From Streptococcus pseudopneumoniae ATCC BAA-960 = CCUG 49455 (GTDB taxonomy: Bacteria; Bacillota; Bacilli; Lactobacillales; Streptococcaceae): DNA of 64,000 nucleotides. The translations under genes were made by a program, and so were the position numbers. Where the stretch lies: positions 1 through 64,000 of the forward strand of contig NZ_MWSM01000038.1 of the NCBI RefSeq assembly GCF_002087075.1. Reading direction: 5' to 3'. Every line of letters begins with the position of its first letter. The first letter of the stretch is position 1. The notes beneath the pieces are model-generated. The model was not told where the DNA came from, did not search any database, and saw only the letters and a list, made by a program, of their open reading frames with translations. Below are positions 53,634-64,000 of the stretch, in pieces.

Positions 53634-55181
53634 ATGACGAAAAAAGCCTTAATCAGCGTCTCAGACAAAGTGGGCATTGTTGAATTTGCCCAAGAACTTA
53701 AAAAACTTGGTTGGGATATTATCTCGACAGGTGGGACCAAGGTTGCCCTTGATAATGCTGGGGTGGACACCATTGCCATCGATGATGTGACTGGTTTTCC
53801 AGAGATGATGGACGGTCGTGTCAAGACCCTTCATCCAAATATCCATGGTGGGCTCCTTGCTCGTCGTGATTTGGATAGTCATTTGGAAGCAGCTAAGGAT
53901 AATAAAATCGAGCTTATTGACCTTGTAGTGGTCAATCTCTATCCCTTTAAAGAAACGATTCTCAAACCAGATGTGACTTATGCTGATGCGGTTGAGAACA
54001 TCGATATCGGTGGGCCATCTATGCTTCGCTCGGCAGCGAAGAATCACGCCAGCGTGACAGTTGTGGTGGATCCTGCGGATTATGCTGTGGTTCTTGACGA
54101 ATTGGCAGCAAATGGAGAAACAAGTTACGAAACGCGTCAACGTTTGGCAGCCAAGGTTTTCCGTCACACAGCAGCTTATGATGCCTTGATTGCAGAGTAT
54201 TTTACAACTCAAGTGGGTGAAAGTAAGCCTGAAAAGTTGACTTTGACCTATGTTCTCAAACAAGCTATGCGTTACGGTGAGAACCCTCAACAAGACGCGG
54301 ATTTCTACCAAAAAGCTTTGCCAACAGACTACTCAATTGCATCCGCTAAACAGCTCAACGGTAAGGAATTGTCCTTCAACAATATCCGTGATGCGGATGC
54401 TGCTATCCGTATCATCCGTGACTTCAAAGACCGTCCAACCGTTGTGGCTCTCAAACACATGAACCCATGTGGAATCGGTCAGGCTGATGACATCGAGACT
54501 GCTTGGGACTACGCTTATGAGTCTGACCCAGTTTCTATCTTTGGTGGTATCGTTGTTCTTAACCGTGAGGTAGATGCTGCGACAGCCGAGAAGATGCATG
54601 GTGTTTTCCTTGAAATCATCATCGCACCAAGCTATACGGATGAGGCGCTAGCTATTTTGACCAACAAAAAGAAAAACTTGCGTATCCTTGCCTTGCCATT
54701 TGACGCTCAAGAGGCTAGCGAAGTGGAAGCAGAATACACAGGTCTAGTCGGTGGACTTCTCGTGCAAAATCAAGACGTGGTCAAGGAAAGCCCAGCTGAC
54801 TGGCAAGTGGTGACCAAACGCCAACCAACTGAGACAGAAGCGACAGCTCTTGAGTTTGCTTGGAAAGCTATCAAGTACGTCAAATCAAACGGAATCATCG
54901 TAACCAATGACCACATGACACTTGGTGTCGGTCCGGGTCAAACCAACCGTGTGGCTTCCGTTCGTATTGCCATTGACCAAGCCAAAGACCGCCTTGACGG
55001 TGCTGTTCTTGCTTCGGATGCCTTCTTCCCATTTGCGGATAATGTGGAAGAAATCGCCAAAGCAGGAATCAAGGCCATCATCCAGCCAGGTGGGTCCGTC
55101 CGTGACCAAGAATCTATCGAGGCTGCGGATAAATATGGCTTGACCATGGTCTTCACAGGCGTGAGACATTTTAGACATTAA
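53634..55181 (+). CDS. purH: Bifunctional AICAR transformylase/IMP cyclohydrolase
   Basis: 515 residues. Last two steps to IMP. N-terminal MGS-like cyclohydrolase ([45 protein letters not shown]) and C-terminal transformylase ([43 protein letters not shown]). Ribosome site AAAGAGGAA inside the previous gene's end. A terminator follows. Confidence 0.97.
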   Translation: MTKKALISVSDKVGIVEFAQELKKLGWDIISTGGTKVALDNAGVDTIAIDDVTGFPEMMDGRVKTLHPNIHGGLLARRDLDSHLEAAKDNKIELIDLVVVNLYPFKETILKPDVTYADAVENIDIGGPSMLRSAAKNHASVTVVVDPADYAVVLDELAANGETSYETRQRLAAKVFRHTAAYDALIAEYFTTQVGESKPEKLTLTYVLKQAMRYGENPQQDADFYQKALPTDYSIASAKQLNGKELSFNNIRDADAAIRIIRDFKDRPTVVALKHMNPCGIGQADDIETAWDYAYESDPVSIFGGIVVLNREVDAATAEKMHGVFLEIIIAPSYTDEALAILTNKKKNLRILALPFDAQEASEVEAEYTGLVGGLLVQNQDVVKESPADWQVVTKRQPTETEATALEFAWKAIKYVKSNGIIVTNDHMTLGVGPGQTNRVASVRIAIDQAKDRLDGAVLASDAFFPFADNVEEIAKAGIKAIIQPGGSVRDQESIEAADKYGLTMVFTGVRHFRH

Positions 55182-55188
55182 GAACACT

Positions 55189-55220
55189 AAAGGGAAGAAA
55201 ACAGTTTCTTTCCTTTTTTG
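55189..55220 (+). terminator. Terminator after purH
   Basis: AAAGGGAAGAAA-ACAG-TTTCTTTCCTTT, then T residues. Confidence 0.82.
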
Positions 55221-55245
55221 CTTTAAAAATGCTTAATAAAACAAG

Positions 55246-55271
55246 ATTAAAACGAACGTTTGTGTTATAAT
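55246..55271 (+). promoter_or_regulatory. purD promoter with PurBox-like core
   Basis: TTAAAACGAACGTTT contains the CGAAC core of the PurR box at about 55248-55262, directly before TATAAT at 55266-55271. The placement suggests PurR control; match is incomplete. Confidence 0.5.
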
Positions 55272-55303
55272 GTTAGTAAATAATTCGCAAAAGAGGTTGT
55301 GAG

Positions 55304-56566
55304 ATGAAACTACTTGTTGTCGGTTCGGGTGGTCGTGAACATGCGATTGCTAAAAAGTTGCTTGAATCAAAAGACGTTGAAAAAGTATTTGTAGCTCCTG
55401 GAAATGACGGTATGACTCTGGATGGTCTGGAATTGGTAAATATCTCTATTTCCGAACATTCTAAATTGATTGAGTTTGCAAAAGCCAACGATATTGCTTG
55501 GACCTTTATAGGGCCAGATGACGCCCTTGCAGCTGGTATCGTGGATGATTTTAACCAAGCTGGTCTCAAAGCCTTTGGTCCGACAAGATTGGCGGCAGAG
55601 TTGGAGTGGTCCAAGGATTTTGCTAAGGAAATCATGGTCAAATACGGCGTTCCGACAGCAACCTATGGCACATTCTCAGATTTCGAGGAAGCCAAGGCCT
55701 ATATCGAAAAGCAGGGTGCGCCTATCGTAGTCAAGGCGGATGGCCTGGCGCTTGGGAAGGGTGTCGTCGTTGCGGAGAGGGTTGAGCAAGCGGTCGAAGC
55801 AGCTCACGAGATGCTTTTGGACAATAAATTTGGTGACTCAGGTGCGCGTGTGGTTATTGAGGAATTCCTTGAAGGAGAGGAATTTTCACTCTTTGCCTTT
55901 GTCAATGGGGACAAGTTCTACATCATGCCAACAGCGCAAGACCACAAACGTGCCTATGATGGCGATAAGGGGCCTAACACTGGTGGGATGGGTGCCTATG
56001 CGCCAGTTCCACACTTACCACAGAGTGTAGTTGATACAGCGGTTGAGACTATTGTCAAGCCAATCCTTGAAGGGATGATCAAAGAAGGCCGTCCGTATCT
56101 TGGCATCCTCTATGCAGGGCTTATCCTGACAGCAGAAGATCCTAAAGTCATCGAGTTCAATGCTCGCTTTGGAGATCCTGAAACACAGATTATCTTGCCT
56201 CGTTTGACATCTGACTTTGCACAAAATATTACAGATATTCTGGATAGCAAGGAGCCAAACATCACCTGGACGGATAAGGGTGTGACTCTGGGTGTGGTTG
56301 TCGCATCCAAGGGCTACCCGCTAGACTATGAAAGGGGCGTTGAGTTGCCAGCCAAGACAGAAGGCGATGTCATCACCTACTATGCAGGGGCTAAGTTTGC
56401 GGAAAATAGCAGAGCACTGATCTCAAACGGCGGACGAGTTTATATGCTCGTTACCACAGCAGCCACCGTCAAAGAAGCCCAAGCCAGCATCTACCAAGAA
56501 CTATCCCAACAAAAAATAGAAGGACTCTTCTACCGAACAGATATCGGAAGCAAGGCAATTAAGTAA
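55304..56566 (+). CDS. purD: Phosphoribosylamine-glycine ligase
   Basis: 420 residues, ATP-grasp enzyme making GAR from phosphoribosylamine and glycine. Motifs LLVVGSGGREHAIAKKL, IVVKADGLALGKGVVVA, GPNTGGMGAYAPVP and EFNARFGDPETQ. ATG after AAAGAGGTTGTGAG. Own promoter, after the purH terminator. Confidence 0.97.
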   Translation: MKLLVVGSGGREHAIAKKLLESKDVEKVFVAPGNDGMTLDGLELVNISISEHSKLIEFAKANDIAWTFIGPDDALAAGIVDDFNQAGLKAFGPTRLAAELEWSKDFAKEIMVKYGVPTATYGTFSDFEEAKAYIEKQGAPIVVKADGLALGKGVVVAERVEQAVEAAHEMLLDNKFGDSGARVVIEEFLEGEEFSLFAFVNGDKFYIMPTAQDHKRAYDGDKGPNTGGMGAYAPVPHLPQSVVDTAVETIVKPILEGMIKEGRPYLGILYAGLILTAEDPKVIEFNARFGDPETQIILPRLTSDFAQNITDILDSKEPNITWTDKGVTLGVVVASKGYPLDYERGVELPAKTEGDVITYYAGAKFAENSRALISNGGRVYMLVTTAATVKEAQASIYQELSQQKIEGLFYRTDIGSKAIK

Positions 56567-56601
56567 AGATATAAGAATAACGCGCCGTAGTCGCCAAACA
56601 C

Positions 56602-56734
56602 GATAATGGTCGTCGTGGTGAAAAGACCAGAACAGTGAATGTTCTGGTCAGGGGGAAACTTTGAGACCTTAGGCTCAAAGTTTAGGAATGAAACCGAAGG
56701 TTTGCTTCCGTCCCCACCACCTAAGACCATTATC
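56602..56734 (+). ncRNA. Highly structured 133-nt leader between purD and purE
   Basis: A 10-bp closing helix GATAATGGTC (56602-56611)/GACCATTATC (56725-56734), an adjacent GTGGTG/CACCAC helix (56615-56620/56715-56720), then two perfect 10-bp hairpins, GACCAGAACA/TGTTCTGGTC (56625-56634/56640-56649) and AAACTTTGAG/CTCAAAGTTT (56656-56665/56674-56683), and a 5-bp hairpin AAACC/GGTTT (56691-56695/56699-56703). A multi-branched RNA fold is evident 25 bases before purE. I do not recognise it as a known riboswitch; a mobile small repeat is the alternative. Confidence 0.65.
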
Positions 56735-56759
56735 AAAAAAGAAGAAAAAAGGAAAAATT

Positions 56760-57251
56760 ATGACTAAACCAATTATTTCCATCATCATGGGCTCAAAATC
56801 CGACTGGGCAACCATGCAAAAAACAGCAGAAGTCCTAGACCGCTTCGGTGTAGCCTACGAGAAGAAGGTTGTCTCTGCCCACCGCACACCAGACCTCATG
56901 TTCAGACATGCCGAAGAAGCTCGTAGCCGTGGCATCAAGGTCATTATCGCAGGTGCAGGTGGCGCAGCCCACTTGCCAGGAATGGTAGCTGCCAAAACAA
57001 CCCTTCCAGTCATTGGCGTGCCAGTCAAATCTCGTGCCCTTAGTGGCGTGGATTCACTCTATTCTATCGTTCAGATGCCGGGTGGGGTGCCTGTTGCGAC
57101 AATGGCTATCGGTGAAGCTGGTGCGACAAATGCGGCTCTCTTCGCCCTCCGTCTTCTTTCAGTAGAGGATCAAGCTATCGCGACGGCTTTGGCAGATTTT
57201 GCAGAAGAACAAGGAAAAATCGCAGAGGAGTCTACCAATGAGCTCATCTAA
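56760..57251 (+). CDS. purE: N5-CAIR mutase, catalytic subunit
   Basis: 163 residues. Converts N5-CAIR to CAIR. Motifs [50 protein letters not shown] at 56760 after AAAAAGGAAAAATT. Overlaps purK by 14 bases. The product feeds PurC. Confidence 0.96.
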   Translation: MTKPIISIIMGSKSDWATMQKTAEVLDRFGVAYEKKVVSAHRTPDLMFRHAEEARSRGIKVIIAGAGGAAHLPGMVAAKTTLPVIGVPVKSRALSGVDSLYSIVQMPGGVPVATMAIGEAGATNAALFALRLLSVEDQAIATALADFAEEQGKIAEESTNELI

Positions 57252-58329
57252 AACAATCGGAATTATCGGTGGCGGTCAACTGGGTCAGATGATGGCCATT
57301 TCTGCTATCTACATGGGGCACAAGGTTATCGCGCTGGATCCTGCGGCGGATTGCCCGGCCTCTCGCGTGGCGGAAATCATTGTGGCACCTTATAACGATG
57401 TGGACGCCCTCCGTCAGTTGGCAGACCGTTGCGATGTCCTCACTTACGAGTTTGAAAATGTCGACGCTGACGGTTTGGATGCCGTTATCAAGGATGGACA
57501 ACTCCCTCAAGGAACAGATCTGCTCCGCATTTCGCAAAATCGTATTTTTGAAAAGGACTTTTTGTCAAACAAGGCTCAAGTCACTGTGGCACCCTACAAG
57601 GTCGTGACTTCTAGCCTAGACTTGGCAGATATCGACTTGTCGAAAAACTATGTCCTCAAGACTGCGACTGGTGGCTACGATGGTCATGGACAAAAGGTTA
57701 TTCGTTCAGAAGCAGACTTGGAAGCAGCCTATGCGCTAGCAGACTCAGCAGACTGCGTCTTGGAAGAATTTATCAACTTTGACCTTGAGATTTCTGTCAT
57801 CGTGTCAGGAAATGGCAAGGAGGTGACGTTTTTCCCAGTTCAGGAAAATATCCACCGCAACAATATCCTGTCTAAGACCATCGTACCAGCCCGCATTTCT
57901 GAAAGTCTAGTAGACAAGGCTAAAGCTATGGCAGTGCGAATCGCAGAACAACTCAACTTGTCTGGAACTCTCTGTGTGGAAATGTTTGCGACTGATGATG
58001 ACGTTATTGTCAATGAAATCGCCCCACGACCACATAACTCTGGGCACTATTCTATTGAAGCCTGTGATTTCTCTCAGTTTGACACCCATATTCTCGGTGT
58101 TCTCGGAGCACCATTACCAGTCATCAAACTCCATGCGCCAGCCGTTATGCTTAATGTCCTCGGTCAGCATGTCGAGGCTGCTGAGCAATATGTGACAGAA
58201 AATTCAAGCGCCCACCTCCACATGTATGGTAAAATAGAAGCGAAGCACAACCGCAAGATGGGACATGTGACCTTGTTTAGTGATGTACCGGATAGTGTGG
58301 ATGAGCTTGGGGAAGGGATTGATTTTTAG
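57238..58329 (+). CDS. purK: N5-CAIR synthetase
   Basis: 363 residues, ATP-grasp. Converts AIR and bicarbonate to N5-CAIR. Motifs [60 protein letters not shown] at 57238 after GCAGAGGAGTCTACCA inside purE. Bicarbonate may come partly from the carbonic anhydrase at 5453. Confidence 0.96.
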   Translation: MSSSKTIGIIGGGQLGQMMAISAIYMGHKVIALDPAADCPASRVAEIIVAPYNDVDALRQLADRCDVLTYEFENVDADGLDAVIKDGQLPQGTDLLRISQNRIFEKDFLSNKAQVTVAPYKVVTSSLDLADIDLSKNYVLKTATGGYDGHGQKVIRSEADLEAAYALADSADCVLEEFINFDLEISVIVSGNGKEVTFFPVQENIHRNNILSKTIVPARISESLVDKAKAMAVRIAEQLNLSGTLCVEMFATDDDVIVNEIAPRPHNSGHYSIEACDFSQFDTHILGVLGAPLPVIKLHAPAVMLNVLGQHVEAAEQYVTENSSAHLHMYGKIEAKHNRKMGHVTLFSDVPDSVDELGEGIDF

Positions 58330-58338
58330 GACAAGTCT

Positions 58339-58566
58339 ATGATACAAATTATCGTTAATACATTTATTGAAAAGGATAAGACTGGAGCAGTTGTTGAAGT
58401 GTTGTATGCCAGTGCTGACCAAGATAAGGTACAAGCTAAATATGAAGAACTAGCTGCACAATACCCCGAAAATTATTTAGCTATCTATGATGTACCGCTG
58501 GATACGGATTTGAATACACTAGATCATTACCCGTCTGTGTTTATTGAAAAAGAGGAGTTTGAGTAG
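58339..58566 (+). CDS. Small conserved protein between purK and purB
   Basis: 75 residues (MIQIIVNTFIEKDKTGAVVEVLYAS...VFIEKEEFE), acidic, no known domain. An unnamed gene occupies this position in pneumococci. Nine bases after purK, so it is in the purEK transcript. Function unknown. Confidence 0.75.
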   Translation: MIQIIVNTFIEKDKTGAVVEVLYASADQDKVQAKYEELAAQYPENYLAIYDVPLDTDLNTLDHYPSVFIEKEEFE

Positions 58567-58628
58567 AAATCTTGGTTTACCTAGATAGCTTATTCCCAAC
58601 AGCTTAAGAAGAAAGGAAAAATTAACAC

Positions 58629-59927
58629 ATGATCAACCGTTACTCTCGCCCTGAGATGGCGAATATTTGGAGTGAAGAAAATAAATACCGTGCTTGGCTT
58701 GAGGTGGAAATCCTCTCTGACGAGGCATGGGCTGAGTTGGGGGAAATCCCTAAGGAAGATGTGGCTTTGATTCGCAAGAAGGCGGACTTTGACATCGACC
58801 GTATTTTGGAAATTGAGCAGGAGACGCGCCACGATGTGGTGGCTTTCACGCGTGCGGTTTCTGAGACTCTTGGTGAAGAGCGCAAGTGGGTTCACTATGG
58901 GTTAACTTCTACCGACGTGGTGGATACTGCTTATGGTTACCTCTACAAGCAGGCCAACGACATCATCCGTCGTGACCTTGAAAACTTCACTAATATCATC
59001 GCTGACAAGGCCAAGGAGCACAAGTTCACCATCATGATGGGGCGTACTCATGGTGTGCACGCTGAGCCGACAACCTTTGGTCTTAAATTGGCAACTTGGT
59101 ACAGCGAAATGAAACGCAATATCGAGCGTTTCGAGCATGCAGCTGCTGGTGTAGAAGCTGGTAAGATTTCTGGTGCGGTTGGGAACTTTGCCAATATCCC
59201 ACCATTTGTAGAGGAGTATGTCTGCGATAAACTTGGCATCCGTGCCCAAGAAATCTCTACACAAGTCCTTCCTCGTGACCTTCACGCTGAGTACTTTGCG
59301 GTTCTTGCCAGCATTGCGACTTCAATCGAACGTATGGCGACTGAGATTCGTGGTCTACAAAAATCTGAGCAACGCGAAGTAGAAGAGTTCTTTGCTAAAG
59401 GGCAAAAAGGGTCTTCAGCAATGCCTCACAAACGCAACCCAATCGGTTCTGAAAATATGACTGGTCTGGCGCGTGTCATTCGTGGTCACATGATTACGGC
59501 TTATGAAAACGTCGCTCTCTGGCACGAACGCGATATTTCTCACTCATCAGCTGAGCGTATCATCACACCAGATACGACCATTTTGATTGACTACATGCTC
59601 AACCGTTTTGGAAATATCGTCAAGAACTTGACAGTCTTCCCAGAAAATATGATCCGAAACATGAACTCGACTTTTGGTCTTATCTTTAGCCAACGGGCTA
59701 TGTTGACATTGATTGAAAAAGGCATGACCCGTGAGCAAGCCTATGACTTGGTGCAACCAAAAACAGCCTACTCTTGGGACAACCAAGTAGACTTTAAACC
59801 ACTTCTTGAGGCAGATTCAGAAGTAACATCACGTCTCACTCAAGAAGAAATCGATGAAATCTTCAACCCAGTTTATTACACCAAACGAGTGGATGATATC
59901 TTTGAACGTCTTGGACTAGGTGATTAA
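58629..59927 (+). CDS. purB: Adenylosuccinate lyase
   Basis: 432 residues. Splits SAICAR to AICAR and adenylosuccinate to AMP. Start [39 protein letters not shown], and the fumarase/aspartase signature [20 protein letters not shown] after AAGAAAGGAAAAATTAACAC. Last purine gene; bidirectional terminator follows. Confidence 0.97.
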   Translation: MINRYSRPEMANIWSEENKYRAWLEVEILSDEAWAELGEIPKEDVALIRKKADFDIDRILEIEQETRHDVVAFTRAVSETLGEERKWVHYGLTSTDVVDTAYGYLYKQANDIIRRDLENFTNIIADKAKEHKFTIMMGRTHGVHAEPTTFGLKLATWYSEMKRNIERFEHAAAGVEAGKISGAVGNFANIPPFVEEYVCDKLGIRAQEISTQVLPRDLHAEYFAVLASIATSIERMATEIRGLQKSEQREVEEFFAKGQKGSSAMPHKRNPIGSENMTGLARVIRGHMITAYENVALWHERDISHSSAERIITPDTTILIDYMLNRFGNIVKNLTVFPENMIRNMNSTFGLIFSQRAMLTLIEKGMTREQAYDLVQPKTAYSWDNQVDFKPLLEADSEVTSRLTQEEIDEIFNPVYYTKRVDDIFERLGLGD

Positions 59928-59936
59928 TTAAAAAAT

Positions 59937-59972
59937 AAACAGCGAGCTTCAATCTCGCTGTTTATTTTTTAT
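59937..59972. terminator. Bidirectional terminator between purB and strH
   Basis: AATAAACAGCGAG-CTTCAAT-CTCGCTGTTTATT, 13-bp stem, with A-rich and T-rich flanks, serving both converging genes. Confidence 0.93.
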
Positions 59973-59981
59973 CGAAAAGAC

Positions 59982-63998
<4,017 letters not shown>

Positions 63999-64000
63999 GA

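Overview
The window is chromosomal DNA of Streptococcus pneumoniae or a very close relative (S. mitis or S. pseudopneumoniae). The evidence is ComW upstream of purA, a CiaR-type small RNA, BOX repeats, an IS630-Spn1-like element, comA-comB followed by the purine operon, a family of choline-binding proteins, and the two-domain hexosaminidase StrH. Species cannot be fixed from this sequence alone. The backbone has the pneumococcal gene order comW-purA-tadA-dut-radA ... prs ... polA ... araT-recO-plsX-acpP ... comAB-purCLFMN-purH-purD-purEK-purB-strH.

Layout. 1-7.9 kb: comW, purA, a csRNA, tadA, SRP RNA, the competence-linked dut/radA operon (radA seems to start on AUC), carbonic anhydrase, a PrsW-like protein and prs. 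7.9-13.9 kb: mobile-element debris (a full-length IS630-Spn1-like copy, a decayed PD-(D/E)XK transposase, fused IS30/IS630 fragments, an IS66 fragment) around one intact choline-binding protein gene. 13.9-21.6 kb: polA, a CoA-binding protein, a YeiH-type membrane protein, araT, recO, plsX, acpP and two BOX elements. 21.6-41.1 kb: a large accessory region inserted between acpP and comA. 41.1-44.6 kb: comAB. 44.8-59.9 kb: the purine pathway, in several transcription units. 60-64 kb: strH on the minus strand.

The accessory region is the main interest. It has (i) two choline-binding proteins; (ii) a quorum-sensing cassette of a 48-aa double-glycine peptide, a ComD/BlpH-type histidine kinase and a LytTR response regulator; (iii) two copies of a bacteriocin module in which a cin-box-like element (TTCGAATA, the SigX competence promoter type) recurs eight times. 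Five of these sit directly before an identical-length 16-aa hydrophobic micro-ORF, two before a pair of very short double-glycine peptides and one before a ThmA/BlpU-like bacteriocin; (iv) between the two copies, a serine recombinase followed by three dyad sites, two choline-binding proteins (one with a CAP domain) and a lipoprotein; (v) an XRE/TPR regulator followed by a 17-aa hydrophobic micro-ORF; (vi) a five-gene circular-bacteriocin cluster. A terminator plus comAB-promoter-like block recurs at the module boundaries, so the region probably grew by repeated recombination at the sequence upstream of comA.

How the parts fit: ComW (here) supports SigX, SigX would read the cin-box array, and ComAB (here) cleaves and exports double-glycine peptides. 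The locus is therefore plausibly a competence-coupled multi-bacteriocin island with its own extra peptide/two-component input. That link is inference; the promoters, peptides and repeats are read directly from the sequence.
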